NCBI RefSeq assembly: GCF_042658925.1
Contig: NZ_JBHSRF010000010.1
Location: 1-64,000, forward strand
DNA: 64,000 bases
Direction of reading: 5' to 3'
DNA from: Sphaerisporangium aureirubrum
Lineage (GTDB): Bacteria > Actinomycetota > Actinomycetes > Streptosporangiales > Streptosporangiaceae
Under the pieces are notes generated by a model that worked only from the letters and a program-made list of their open reading frames with translations, searched no databases and was not told where the DNA came from. Positions 42,522-51,399 of the stretch are shown piece by piece. The position numbers and the translations under genes were made by a program. Every line of letters begins with the position of its first letter. Within the stretch, counting starts at the first letter, position 1.

Positions 42522-44744
42522 ATGAACGCGGACCTTGACCTGAACCGGCTGGCCGGCGGCGCCCACCACGATCCGCACTCGATCCTGGGCGGGCACCTCA
42601 CCCCCGAGGGCCTCACCGTGCGGGCGCTGAAACCGCTCGCCGAGAAGGTCGAGCTGGTGCTGGACGACGCCGTGCACGAGATGACCCACCAGGCGTACGG
42701 CGTGTTCGCCGTCACCCTGCCCGGCGTGGACAAGGTCCCGCCCTACCGCCTGCGGGTCACCTACACCGGCAATCCACCGGTCGAGACCGGCGACCCCTAC
42801 CGCCACTGGCCCACGCTCGGCGAGATCGACCTCCACCTGATCGGCGAGGGACGGCACGAGCGCCTCTGGGAGGTGCTCGGCGCCCGGGTCGTGCGGCACG
42901 ACGACGTGGAGGGCACCGCGTTCGCCGTCTGGGCGCCGAACGCCCGGGGCGTGCGCGTGGAGGGCGGCTTCAACCACTGGAACGGCGCCGCCTATCCGAT
43001 GCGGTCCCTCGGCCGCACGGGGGTATGGGAGCTGTTCGTGCCCGGCGTCGGGGCGGGCGAGCACTACAAGTTCTCCGTGCTCGGCGCCGACTCGGTCTGG
43101 CGCTCCAAGGCCGACCCGATGGCCCGCCGCACCGAGCGGCCCCCCGCGACCGCGTCCGTGGTGGACGTGTCGGACTACACCTGGGCCGACGAGGAGTGGA
43201 TGGAGGCCCGCGCCGGGCGCGACGCGCTGGCCGGGCCGATGACCGCCTACGAGGTGCACCTCGGCTCGTGGCGTCCCGGCCTGACCTACCGCGAGCTGGC
43301 CGACCAGCTGGTCGAGTACGTCAAGGAGATGGGCTTCACCCACGTGGAGCTGCTGCCGGTGGCCGAGCACCCCTTCGGCGGGTCCTGGGGCTACCAGGTG
43401 ACCTCCTACTACGCCCCCACGTCCCGTTTCGGCGGGCCCGACGAGTTCCGCCACCTGGTCGACCGGCTGCACCAGGCCGGGATCGGCGTGCTGCTCGACT
43501 GGGTGCCCGCGCACTTCCCGAAGGACGAGTGGGCGCTGGCCAGGTTCGACGGCACCCCGCTGTACGAGCACTCCGATCCCCGGCGGGGCGAGCACCCCGA
43601 GTGGGGCACCCTCATCTTCGACTTCGGCCGCCGTGAGGTGCGCAACTTCCTGGTCGCCAACGCCGTGTACTGGCTCAAGGAGTTCCACATCGACGGCCTG
43701 CGGGTGGACGCGGTCGCCTCGATGCTCTACCTGGACTACTCCCGCCGCGAGGGCGAGTGGACCCCCAACGTCTACGGCGGCAGGGAGAACCTCGACGCCG
43801 TCGAGTTCCTCAAGGAGATGAACACCGTCGCCTACCGCGAGGCGCCCGGCATCGTCACCATCGCCGAGGAGTCCACCGCGTGGCCCGGCGTGTCCCGCCC
43901 CGTGCACATCGGGGGGCTCGGGTTCGGGTTCAAGTGGAACATGGGCTGGATGCACGACACCCTGGCCTACCTGCACCACGAGCCGGTGTTCCGGCAGTAC
44001 CACCACCACCAGATGACGTTCTCCCTGATGTACGCCTACTCGGAGAACTTCGTGCTCCCCTTGTCCCACGACGAGGTGGTGCACGGCAAGGGCTCGCTGC
44101 TCGGCAAGATGCCCGGCGACGAGTGGCAGCGGTTCGCCAACCTGCGGGCCCTGTTCGCGTTCATGTGGGCGCACCCGGGCAAGAAGCTGCTGTTCATGGG
44201 CGGGGAGTTCGCCCAGGGCCTGGAGTGGTCGGAGGAGCGCGGGCTGGACTGGTGGATGCTCGACTTCGAGCCCCACCAGGGGGTGCGGCGGCTGGTCCGC
44301 GACCTCAACCACGTGTACGCCGCGACGCCCGCGCTGTACTCGCAGGACCACTCCCCCAAGGGCTTCGAGTGGATCGACGCCGACGACGCCTCCGGCAACG
44401 TCTTCTCCTTCGTGCGCCACGGCTCGGACGGCTCGATGCTGGCCTGCGTGGCCAACTTCTCCGGGTCGCCGCACGAGGACTACGTCATCGGGCTGCCCGC
44501 CGGCGGGCGCTGGGACGAGGTGGTCAACACCGACGCCTACGACTACCACGGCAGCGGCATCGGCAACCTCGGCGCGGTGGAGGCGGTGGCCGAGCCGTGG
44601 CACGGCATGCCGTTCTCCGCGCGGCTGCGGGTGCCGCCGCTCGGCGCGCTGTGGCTGCGCAGGCCCGCGCCGGAGGTCCAGGACGAGGCACCGGCCGCGG
44701 ACCCTGCGGAAACCGCTGAGCAGGAGGAATCCCGCGGAAACTGA
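42522..44744 (+). CDS. glgB: 1,4-alpha-glucan branching enzyme GlgB
   Basis: A 740-aa GH13_9 enzyme that adds alpha-1,6 branches to the polymer made by GlgE. It has the N1 domain (HHDPHSILGGHLTPEGLTVRAL), CBM48 (FAVWAPNARGVRVEGGFNHWNG), catalytic Asp in DGLRVDAVASMLYLDYSR, Glu in TIAEESTAWPGVSRP, Asp in LPLSHDEVVHGKGSL, and FMGGEFAQGLEWSEERGLDWW. The C-terminus ends with an acidic tail (AADPAETAEQEESRGN). It is the last gene of the glgE-treS-mak-orf-glgB run. Confidence 0.97.
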   Translation: MNADLDLNRLAGGAHHDPHSILGGHLTPEGLTVRALKPLAEKVELVLDDAVHEMTHQAYGVFAVTLPGVDKVPPYRLRVTYTGNPPVETGDPYRHWPTLGEIDLHLIGEGRHERLWEVLGARVVRHDDVEGTAFAVWAPNARGVRVEGGFNHWNGAAYPMRSLGRTGVWELFVPGVGAGEHYKFSVLGADSVWRSKADPMARRTERPPATASVVDVSDYTWADEEWMEARAGRDALAGPMTAYEVHLGSWRPGLTYRELADQLVEYVKEMGFTHVELLPVAEHPFGGSWGYQVTSYYAPTSRFGGPDEFRHLVDRLHQAGIGVLLDWVPAHFPKDEWALARFDGTPLYEHSDPRRGEHPEWGTLIFDFGRREVRNFLVANAVYWLKEFHIDGLRVDAVASMLYLDYSRREGEWTPNVYGGRENLDAVEFLKEMNTVAYREAPGIVTIAEESTAWPGVSRPVHIGGLGFGFKWNMGWMHDTLAYLHHEPVFRQYHHHQMTFSLMYAYSENFVLPLSHDEVVHGKGSLLGKMPGDEWQRFANLRALFAFMWAHPGKKLLFMGGEFAQGLEWSEERGLDWWMLDFEPHQGVRRLVRDLNHVYAATPALYSQDHSPKGFEWIDADDASGNVFSFVRHGSDGSMLACVANFSGSPHEDYVIGLPAGGRWDEVVNTDAYDYHGSGIGNLGAVEAVAEPWHGMPFSARLRVPPLGALWLRRPAPEVQDEAPAADPAETAEQEESRGN

Positions 44745-44792
44745 CCGGTCGCCGTGCGCCTCTTCCCCCGGATCGTCGCCTAGGGTGTCGCT

Positions 44793-46484
44793 ATGGACGC
44801 GACAAAGGCGATCACGGACACGGTCGACCGGTTCCGGCAGCGGCGCAGCGCTCCCCTGCTCCTCGAGCTCGATCTCACCGACGGCCTCATCGAGGGCCCG
44901 CCCGCCGATCCACTAGGCGCACTGCTGTCCATGCGCAAGACCCGCCTGGCCGACATCCTCGCGGGTCTGCGCCGGGCGCGCACCGACCCCAGGGTCAAGG
45001 GCCTGGTCGTCAAGATCGGCGGCCAGCCGATCGGACTGGCCATGGTGCAGGAGCTGCGGTCCGCGGTGACCGCGCTGCGCGAGTCGGGCAAGCGCACCGT
45101 CGCCTTCGCCGAGACGTTCGGCGAGTTCGGCGCGGGCACCGTGCAGTACTACCTGGCCAGCGCGTTCGGCGAGATCTACCTCCAGCCGTCCGGGGACGTC
45201 GGGCTGACCGGCATCTCGCTCGAACAGCGTTTCATCAAGAACGCCCTCACCAAGCTCGGCGTCGACTACCAGGTGGGGCAGCGGCACGAGTACAAGACCG
45301 CCGCCAACATGTTCACCAAGGACCACATGACCGAGCCGCACCGCGAGTCCGCGGCGCGGATCGCCGAGTCGGTCATCGAGCAGATCGTCGCCGGGATCGC
45401 CGACGGCCGCGGGCTGCCCGCCGAGCGGGTGCGCGCGCTGATCGACCAGGGGCCGTTCATCGGGACGGAGGCCATCGAGGCCGGCCTGGTCGACCGGCTG
45501 GCCTACCGCGACGAGGTGTACGAGGAGATCCGCGACGAGGGCGACCTGCTGCTGTACGTCGGCCGGTACGCCAAGGGGCCGATCGGCAAGAAGCTGCCGC
45601 GGCCCGGCGAGAAGGTGGTCGCGCTGGTGCACGGCACCGGCATGATCCGCCTCGGCCGCAGCGGCCACAGCCCGCTCGGCGGCGGCGGGGCCATGGGGTC
45701 GGACACCATGTGCGCGGCGCTGCGCTCGGCTCGGCGCGACGAGAACGTCAAGGCCATCGTGTTCCGGGTCGACAGCCCCGGCGGGTCGTACGTCGCCTCG
45801 GACGCCATCTGGCGTGAGGTGCTGCTCGCCCGGCGGGCGGGCAAGCCGGTGATCGTCTCCATGGGGGACGTCGCCGCGTCGGGCGGCTACTTCGTCGCCA
45901 TGGGCGCGGACGTCATCGTCGCCCAGCCCGGCACGCTGACCGGCTCGATCGGGGTGTTCGGCGGCAAGCCCTCGCTGGAGGGCCTGCTGGAGCGCATCGG
46001 GGTGACCTCCGAGGCGGTGGACGTCGGCGCCAACTCCGGCATGTTCTCCACGAGCAGGGCGTTCTCCGAGCCGCAGTGGGCCCGGGTCAACGCCTGGCTC
46101 GACCGGGTGTACGACGACTTCGTGGGCAAGGTCGCGCAGGGCAGGAACATCGACCGCGACCGCGCGCACGAGCTGGCCCGCGGCCGGGTCTGGACCGGCG
46201 CGGACGCGTTCGGCCACGGCCTGGTCGACGAGCTCGGCGGCCTGGAGGACGCCCTGGCCCTGGCCCGCGGCCGGGCCGAGCTGCCCTCCGACGCCCCCGT
46301 GCGCAGCTACCCCCGCATGCACCCCCTGGAGCGCCTGCGTCCCGCGGACTCCAGCGAGGACAAGGCCGCGGCGCTGGCCCGTATCCGCCTGGAGTCCTGG
46401 GGCCCGCTGACCCGCCTGGCGGCCGAGCTCGGCCTGCCGAGCTACGGCCCACTCATGATGCCCGGCTGGTGGACCATCCGCTGA
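44793..46484 (+). CDS. sppA: Signal peptide peptidase SppA, two-domain form
   Basis: A serine/lysine protease of family S49, 563 aa with two tandem S49 domains. The N-terminal half carries the general-base Lys in RHEYKTAANMF, and the C-terminal half the nucleophile Ser in GDVAASGGYFVAMGAD, the arrangement of E. coli SppA. No N-terminal membrane anchor is visible (starts MDATKAITDTVDRFRQRR), so it is probably cytoplasmic or peripheral. It degrades leftover signal peptides and small membrane proteins. It lies 48 bp after glgB and may be co-transcribed, but there is no functional link. Confidence 0.94.
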   Translation: MDATKAITDTVDRFRQRRSAPLLLELDLTDGLIEGPPADPLGALLSMRKTRLADILAGLRRARTDPRVKGLVVKIGGQPIGLAMVQELRSAVTALRESGKRTVAFAETFGEFGAGTVQYYLASAFGEIYLQPSGDVGLTGISLEQRFIKNALTKLGVDYQVGQRHEYKTAANMFTKDHMTEPHRESAARIAESVIEQIVAGIADGRGLPAERVRALIDQGPFIGTEAIEAGLVDRLAYRDEVYEEIRDEGDLLLYVGRYAKGPIGKKLPRPGEKVVALVHGTGMIRLGRSGHSPLGGGGAMGSDTMCAALRSARRDENVKAIVFRVDSPGGSYVASDAIWREVLLARRAGKPVIVSMGDVAASGGYFVAMGADVIVAQPGTLTGSIGVFGGKPSLEGLLERIGVTSEAVDVGANSGMFSTSRAFSEPQWARVNAWLDRVYDDFVGKVAQGRNIDRDRAHELARGRVWTGADAFGHGLVDELGGLEDALALARGRAELPSDAPVRSYPRMHPLERLRPADSSEDKAAALARIRLESWGPLTRLAAELGLPSYGPLMMPGWWTIR

Positions 46485-46534
46485 GCCCGGCGCCCGCCCC
46501 TCCCCGCGGCACGCGACGATGCCGACACGCGGTC

Positions 46535-46627
46535 AGACCATCCGGACGGGTGCGGGCTCGCCGGCGCGCGGGCCCGGCCGGACGATCCGTACGGGCTCGC
46601 CAGCGCGCGGGCCCGGTCAGACCGTCC
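46535..46627 (+). repeat. Short direct repeats between sppA and the cupin gene
   Basis: About 40 bp (GACCATCCGGACGGGTGCGG to GGGCCCGG, 46535-46577) recurs at 46581-46616 as GACGATCCGTACGGGCTCGCC to GGGCCCGG; GGTCAGACCRTCC flanks both ends (46531 and 46615). The second flank runs into the cupin gene, whose stop codon lies within it. The array fills the 132-bp spacer between the convergent genes and could act as a terminator. Confidence 0.6.
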
Positions 46628-47027
46628 AGGCGGGCACGAGCTTGTCCCCGTCCGGGACGGCGCAGCCCGGGGGGACGTCGAGTACGCCCTGGGTGGCGTA
46701 CGCCCGGCCACCCGCAGGGGCGGCCACGACGGCCGTGAGGTCGCAGGGCCCCGTGTGCACCCGGCGGGGTGCCCCGGCGGGCATGACGACGGTGTCGCCC
46801 GGACCCACCTCGGTCGTCTCGCCGTCCAGCTCCACCGTCGCGGCGCCGGACAGGACGGTCCACACCTGCTCGGTGTCGAAGGCGTGCGGCGGGCCGGAGC
46901 GCCCGGCGGGCATGTCCACCCGCCAGACGGCGATGCCCGCGCCGCCCTGCCGCGGGGAGGCGAAGGTCGTCATGACGGCGATGGGTGTCTCGGTTCTGCG
47001 GCTGTCCGCGTGGCGGATCACAGGCAT
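46617..47027 (-). CDS. Cupin-domain protein under MarR control
   Basis: A 136-aa single cupin. The metal-type motif is divergent: PPHAFDTEQVWTVLSGAATVELDG retains one His and a Glu, and the second motif is GDTVVMPAGAPRRVHTG. It could be a small oxygenase, isomerase or sensor; no substrate can be assigned. ATG 47027 follows GGAG at nine bases; ATG 47042 is also in frame. It is divergent from a MarR gene across a perfect palindrome, so it is the most likely target of that repressor. Confidence 0.8.
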   Translation of the reverse strand: MPVIRHADSRRTETPIAVMTTFASPRQGGAGIAVWRVDMPAGRSGPPHAFDTEQVWTVLSGAATVELDGETTEVGPGDTVVMPAGAPRRVHTGPCDLTAVVAAPAGGRAYATQGVLDVPPGCAVPDGDKLVPAWTV

Positions 47028-47044
47028 GGGACACGACTCCAATA

Positions 47045-47065
47045 ATAGACAATGTGGTTGTCTAT
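47045..47065. promoter_or_regulatory. MarR operator candidate (perfect inverted repeat)
   Basis: ATAGACAA (47045-47052) and TTGTCTAT (47058-47065) are perfect 8-bp arms with a 5-bp spacer. This A/T-rich site lies between the divergent cupin and marR genes, and a further half-site, TTGTCCATAG, overlaps the marR start at 47079-47088. Size and place suit a MarR dimer that controls both genes. Confidence 0.7.
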
Positions 47066-47087
47066 ATAGTGAACGAGGTTGTCCATA

Positions 47088-47561
47088 GTGTCAACTGACC
47101 CGCCCGGCTTCGAGCTACCCCTCCGGCTCTTCCTCGGCTTCCGCACCCTCATCGACGACCTGCACGCCGAGCTGGCCCGCCAGGGCCACCCCGACATGCG
47201 CCCCATGTACGGCTTCGTCCTGCAGGCCATCGGCATCCGCGGCACCACCGCCGCCGACCTCGGCCGCACCCTCGGCGTCTCCAAACAGGCCGCCGGCAAG
47301 ACCGTCGACAACCTGGAACGCCTCGGCTACGTCCAGCGCGGCAGCGACCCCCACGACGCCCGCCGCAAGACCGTCCGCCTCACCGAACGCGGCGTCGACT
47401 GCCTCGCCCGCTCCGCCCGCATCTTCGACGACCTCCGCGCCACCTGGGCCAAGACCATCGGCGAGGACCGCCTCCGCGCCCTGGAGTCCGACCTGCGCCA
47501 GGTCACCCCGCCTGCCCTGTTCCACCTGGACGTCCCGGGGTGGTTCAACGGCTATCAGTGA
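47088..47561 (+). CDS. MarR-family transcriptional regulator
   Basis: A 157-aa winged-helix repressor: TTAADLGRTLGVSKQAAGKTVDNLERLGYVQRGSDPHDARRKTVRLTERG covers recognition helix and wing (about residues 50-100). GTG 47088 is chosen since GAGG lies nine bases upstream; TTG 47079 would place the half-operator in the coding part. It is divergent from the cupin gene, with the palindromic site in between. Its end overlaps that of the convergent MDMPI-like gene by 7 bp. Ligand unknown, probably a phenolic or hydrophobic small molecule as in the family. Confidence 0.87.
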   Translation: MSTDPPGFELPLRLFLGFRTLIDDLHAELARQGHPDMRPMYGFVLQAIGIRGTTAADLGRTLGVSKQAAGKTVDNLERLGYVQRGSDPHDARRKTVRLTERGVDCLARSARIFDDLRATWAKTIGEDRLRALESDLRQVTPPALFHLDVPGWFNGYQ

Positions 47562-48445
47562 GCCTCGGCCGCCGAGCCCCTCGCGTACGGGATGGTGGGC
47601 ACACGGACGGTGCGCAGGAACTCCGGCAGGAGCCAGGGGCGGCGGCCCCAGGCGGTGAGGCCGCCGGTGAGGATGGCGCGGGGGCGGCTGATGCGGCCGA
47701 AGAGCATCAGGTTCAAGGTGGCGGGGGCGAAGGCGACGTGAGCGTCGGGGGCGGGGCCGGGGGGTTCGGCGGTGACGTCGCCGTGCTGGACGACCAGGGT
47801 GGCGGGGATGGTGTGGCGGGAGTGGAAGCGGATGGCGATCCGGCGGGGGGAGAGGGGGCCGGGGCGGGTCAGGAGGCGGCCGGTGTCGTGGGCCAGCATG
47901 CCGAGGAGGAACAGGTTGAAGAACAGGGCGGCGTGGGGTGCGGGGATCGGCCAGCGGGAACCGGCGGCGGAGGCGATGTCCCAGCCGTGCAGGAGCATCT
48001 CGTTGACCAGGTGAGCGAGCAGGCCGCCGATCGGCACGATGGAGCCGCCGAGCCAGGGCACGGGGGTGGCGGGGTCGGCGTCGGCGGTGATCCGCAGGAT
48101 CTCGGCGATGTCGTCGCGCAGCCGCGCGGCCAGCACCCGCGGGACGCGCTCGGGGAAGCGCTCCAGTGAGAGGTCGTTGAACAGGCCGATATTCTCGATG
48201 GTGACCGGCGCGAACGCGGCCTCCAGCCCGCCGATCGGCGGCGGCGAGCCGTCCGCCCTGACCATGGCCGTGTACAGCCGGGAGATGACCACGACGTGCG
48301 CGGCGGTCTCCGCCACCGTCCACTCCTTGGTCGCCATCGCGCCGGGGTCGGAGGCACCCGTCACCAGGTCGGCGAACCGGTCACCGGTCTCCTTCAGCGC
48401 GGTCCGCGCCAGGGTCCACTGGTCGTGCGGCACGGTCACGGCCAT
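47555..48445 (-). CDS. DinB/MDMPI-like (mycothiol-dependent maleylpyruvate isomerase) family protein
   Basis: A 296-aa protein with an N-terminal four-helix DinB-like domain. It shows KEWTVAETAAHVVVISRLYTAMVRADG (first His of the metal triad) and GGLLAHLVNEMLLHGWDIASAAG (further His residues), a pattern of actinobacterial mycothiol-dependent isomerases and transferases. The C-terminal part resembles an SCP2-like sterol-carrier fold (VVQHGDVTAEPPGPAPDAHVAF). Specific function unknown: a mycothiol-linked detoxification step is possible. The 3' end overlaps marR by 7 bp and is notably G-rich on the plus strand. Confidence 0.75.
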   Translation of the reverse strand: MAVTVPHDQWTLARTALKETGDRFADLVTGASDPGAMATKEWTVAETAAHVVVISRLYTAMVRADGSPPPIGGLEAAFAPVTIENIGLFNDLSLERFPERVPRVLAARLRDDIAEILRITADADPATPVPWLGGSIVPIGGLLAHLVNEMLLHGWDIASAAGSRWPIPAPHAALFFNLFLLGMLAHDTGRLLTRPGPLSPRRIAIRFHSRHTIPATLVVQHGDVTAEPPGPAPDAHVAFAPATLNLMLFGRISRPRAILTGGLTAWGRRPWLLPEFLRTVRVPTIPYARGSAAEAH

Positions 48446-48550
48446 ACTGCCCTCCGCCGGTCGGGGTACGGATCTCTCAAAGATCCACCCGATCGGCGGG
48501 CCCGGACAAGGCCAGCCGACGGATCGGGACCGGCACCGGGGTGCCCCTTG

Positions 48551-49030
48551 TCAGCCGAACGCGCGGTAGCGCCCGCGCAGGCGGACCAGAGGGGGCAGGG
48601 ACGGGTCGACGTAGTCGACGGCGAGGACGGTGGCGACGAACAGGGTGTGGTCGCCGCCGGGGACCACACGGGAGGTCTCGACCTCCATGGCGGCCACGCC
48701 GCCGTCGATGATCATCGCGCCGGTGCGCGCGCCGCGGTGGTGGGGATCGCCCGCCACCAGCAGGCGGGCGCTCGGGCGGCCCGGGGTGGCGAAGCGGCTG
48801 GCGATCACGGCCTGGGTGCCGGACAGCAGGGTCACCGCCCACTGGTCCTGGCGGAGCATGACCTCGCACAGGTAGCCCGCCGAGTCCAGGCTCAGCAGGA
48901 CCATCGGCGGATTCACCGACAACGAGGTGAAGGTGGTGACGGTGGTGCCGATGTCGTCCCGCCCCTCCTGCACGGTCACCACCGCCACCCCGGCGGCGAG
49001 CTGCCGCATCGCCTCGGTGAACTCGTTCAT
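48551..49030 (-). CDS. Flavin reductase (HpaC/ActVB family)
   Basis: A 159-aa flavin reductase-like domain protein that supplies reduced FMN or FAD to a two-component monooxygenase. Motifs: MRQLAAGVAVVTVQ, DDIGTTVTTFTSLSVNPPMVLLSLD, QWAVTLLSGTQAVIASRFA and a late HTLFVATVLAVDYVDPSLPPLVRLRGRYRAFG. No partner oxygenase gene lies beside it; the FAD monooxygenase at 63.6 kb is single-component and unrelated. Length is typical. Confidence 0.88.
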   Translation of the reverse strand: MNEFTEAMRQLAAGVAVVTVQEGRDDIGTTVTTFTSLSVNPPMVLLSLDSAGYLCEVMLRQDQWAVTLLSGTQAVIASRFATPGRPSARLLVAGDPHHRGARTGAMIIDGGVAAMEVETSRVVPGGDHTLFVATVLAVDYVDPSLPPLVRLRGRYRAFG

Positions 49031-49115
49031 GGGGCTCTCTTCGTGGTTGGGGACGCGCGAGGGCGCCCGCCTCCACCGTACGGGGGAGAGGGCGCCCTCG
49101 GCCTGGATCAGGCGT

Positions 49116-50030
49116 CTAGAGCAGGCCGTTCTGGGTCAGCCAGTCCTTCGCCACGGCGGGCGGGTCGTCCTTGTCGACCGCGACGCGCTTCATCATGTCG
49201 GTCAGGGAGGTGGTGTCCAGCTTGGCGGAGATCGCGTTGAGCGTGGTGCGCACGGTGTCGTTGACGCCGGCCTTGAAGACCAGCGGGGTGACGTTCTGCG
49301 CGCTGAACACGTTCTTCGGGTCCTGCAGCGGCACCAGGCCGTTGATCAGGATCTTGGGGTCGGTCGTGAAGACGTTGCCCACCTGGATGTCGTCGCTCTT
49401 GATGGCGTCCGCGGTGGTCTCACCGGTCGGCTTCCACTCCTTGAACGTCAGGCCGTAGACGTCCTTGAACTGGGCCTCGCGGCGCTTCTTGAACTCCGGC
49501 GGGCCGCCGACGGTGAAGTCCTTGGCGACCTTGGCGAGGTCCTCGATGCTGGCCAGCTTGTACTTGTCGGCGTTCGCCTTGGACACCGTGAGGGAGTCCT
49601 TGTCCTCCGCGGGGGAGGAGTCCAGGAGCTCCACCTGCGGCGGCATCTTGACCTTCAGCTCGCCGTTGACCTCGTCCTTGCTCGCCCCCGTGCTGTTGGG
49701 GTCGAGGTAGCTGAGCAGGCCGCCGTTGTACTCGGGGAGCACGGTCAGCATGCCGTTCACGACCTGGCCGAAGATGACCTCGCGGCTGCCGATGTTGAAC
49801 TTCTCCTCGACCGGCACCCCCTTGGCCTGCAGCGCCTGGGAGTAGATCGAGGCGAGCAGCACGTTCTCCGGGAAGTTGGCCGAGCCGATCACCACCTTGC
49901 CGGTCCCGGACCCCGACGCGGTCGGTGCCGGGGCGGGGCTGGCGTTGGTGAGCGGGTCACCCCCGCCGCATGCCCCCAGCGTCAACACCGCGGCCAGGGT
50001 GACCGCCGCGGCGCCTATGGTTCTTCTCAT
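49116..50030 (-). CDS. Osmoprotectant ABC transporter substrate-binding lipoprotein (OpuCC/OsmF type)
   Basis: A 304-aa lipoprotein with signal peptide and lipobox LTLGAC (Cys21). The mature part has IGSANFPENVLLASIYSQALQAKG, VVNGMLTVLPEYNGGLLSYLDP and KPTGETTADAIKSDDIQVGNVFTTDP, typical of OpuAC-fold binding proteins for glycine betaine, choline or proline betaine. The gene comes last, 38 bp after the second permease, in the order ATPase-permease-permease-binding protein. Expected anchored to the outer face of the membrane. Confidence 0.93.
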   Translation of the reverse strand: MRRTIGAAAVTLAAVLTLGACGGGDPLTNASPAPAPTASGSGTGKVVIGSANFPENVLLASIYSQALQAKGVPVEEKFNIGSREVIFGQVVNGMLTVLPEYNGGLLSYLDPNSTGASKDEVNGELKVKMPPQVELLDSSPAEDKDSLTVSKANADKYKLASIEDLAKVAKDFTVGGPPEFKKRREAQFKDVYGLTFKEWKPTGETTADAIKSDDIQVGNVFTTDPKILINGLVPLQDPKNVFSAQNVTPLVFKAGVNDTVRTTLNAISAKLDTTSLTDMMKRVAVDKDDPPAVAKDWLTQNGLL

Positions 50031-50068
50031 CGAAATATATTCCCTTCTAAACCAGGGGGTATTGTAGA

Positions 50069-50740
50069 CTATCGGACCCGTGCCCGCTGGGAGACGCCTG
50101 GGGAGACGGCCACCCGCTGCAGGAGCGAGAAACCCGCCTGCACGAGCAACGCCAGCACGGCCACGAGCACCGCTCCCCCGATCGTGCTCGGATAGTCCTT
50201 GGTCGCCAGGCCGTCGATGATGAACCGGCCGAGCCCGCCGAGGCCGACGTACGCCGCCACGGTGGCCGTCGCGACCACCTGGATCGCGGCGATGCGCAGC
50301 CCGAGCAGGATCAGCGGCAGCGCCACCGGCACCAGCGCGCGCAGCAGCACCTGCCCGCCGCGCAGCCCCATGCCGTACGCCGCGTCGCGGAGGTCCTCGT
50401 CGACCCCGCGGATGCCCTCGTAGGTGTTGACCAGGATCGGCGGGACCGCCAGCGCGACCAGCGGGACCAGCACCGGCCAGGTGGTTCCCACGCCGACCAG
50501 CAGCACGATCAGCACCACCAGGCCGAGGGTGGGCAGCGCCCGCGCCGCGTTGGCGGCGACCACGACCAGCAGTGCGCCGCGGCGGGTGTGGCCGATCAGC
50601 AGGCCGAGGGGCAGCGCGATCAGAGCCGCCAGGGCCAGCGCGGCCAGGGAGAACTCGATGTGCTCCAGCACCCGCAGGGGGATGCCGCTGGAACCCGACC
50701 AGTTCGCGGAGTTCCCGAAGAAGTCCAGCAGCCAGTTCAC
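50069..50740 (-). CDS. Osmoprotectant ABC transporter permease
   Basis: A 223-aa inner-membrane permease of the OpuCB/ProW type with about five helices and the EAA-loop GVDEDLRDAAYGMGLRGGQVLLRALVPVALPLILLGLRIAAIQ. GTG 50740 is preceded by AGGAGG and overlaps the upstream permease stop by GTGA. The longer open frame that continues upstream is a shadow of the neighbouring permease. It should form a heterodimer with the permease at 50737-51399. Confidence 0.93.
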   Translation of the reverse strand: MNWLLDFFGNSANWSGSSGIPLRVLEHIEFSLAALALAALIALPLGLLIGHTRRGALLVVVAANAARALPTLGLVVLIVLLVGVGTTWPVLVPLVALAVPPILVNTYEGIRGVDEDLRDAAYGMGLRGGQVLLRALVPVALPLILLGLRIAAIQVVATATVAAYVGLGGLGRFIIDGLATKDYPSTIGGAVLVAVLALLVQAGFSLLQRVAVSPGVSQRARVR

Positions 50741-51399
50741 GCGGTCCTCCTGGCCCTCGCCCAGGGCGTGAGCAGCCGCTGGGCCAGCACGATGAGACCG
50801 TCGGCGAACACCGCCAGCACGACGACCAGCACGATGCCGACGACGATGGGGGTCGGGAACTGGCGCTGCCAGCCGTCGATGAACAGGTAGCCGAGGCCGC
50901 CGCGGCCGATGAGCGCGCCGACGCTGACCAGGCTGATGCTGGACACCGTGGCCACCCGCAGCCCGGCGAGCACCACGGGGACCGCGATGGGCAGCTCCAC
51001 CTGGAGCAGCCGCCTGGTCGGCCCGAAGCCCATGGCCACCGCCGACTGGCGCACGTGGCCCGGTACCGCCGCCAGGCCGTCCACCACGGCGGGGATCAGC
51101 ACCGCGAGGGAGTAGAACGTCAGCGGGATGATCACCGTGGCGCGCTCGGCGAGGCCGGTCAGCGGGATCAGCACGATGAACACCGCCAGGGACGGCAGCG
51201 AGTAGATGACGTTCATCAGGCTCACCGTCGGCTGGTACAGCAGCCGCCACCGCGCGCCCGCCAGGCCGAGCGGCAGCGCGATGAGCAGGCCGAGGATCAC
51301 CGGCAGGATCGCCATGATCACGTGGTCGACCAGCAGGGACTGGATGCTCGGCCAGTTGCGGCCGATCCAGTCCCAGCGGACCAGCGGCTCCTCACCCAC
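50737..51399 (-). CDS. Osmoprotectant ABC transporter permease
   Basis: A 220-aa permease of the same family. EAA loop: VVDGLAAVPGHVRQSAVAMGFGPTRRLLQVELPIAVPVVLAGLRVATVSSIS; five helices including VIMAILPVILGLLIALPLGLAG. It starts with GTG 51399 inside the end of the ATPase gene (8-bp overlap) and overlaps the next permease by 4 bp. The overlaps imply co-translation of the whole transporter. Confidence 0.93.
   Translation of the reverse strand: MGEEPLVRWDWIGRNWPSIQSLLVDHVIMAILPVILGLLIALPLGLAGARWRLLYQPTVSLMNVIYSLPSLAVFIVLIPLTGLAERATVIIPLTFYSLAVLIPAVVDGLAAVPGHVRQSAVAMGFGPTRRLLQVELPIAVPVVLAGLRVATVSSISLVSVGALIGRGGLGYLFIDGWQRQFPTPIVVGIVLVVVLAVFADGLIVLAQRLLTPWARARRTA

Noticed and set aside
41835..44603. 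922-aa minus-strand frame antisense to glgB
   Set aside because: Complementary to a complete branching enzyme; His/Val/Gly-rich without recognisable fold.
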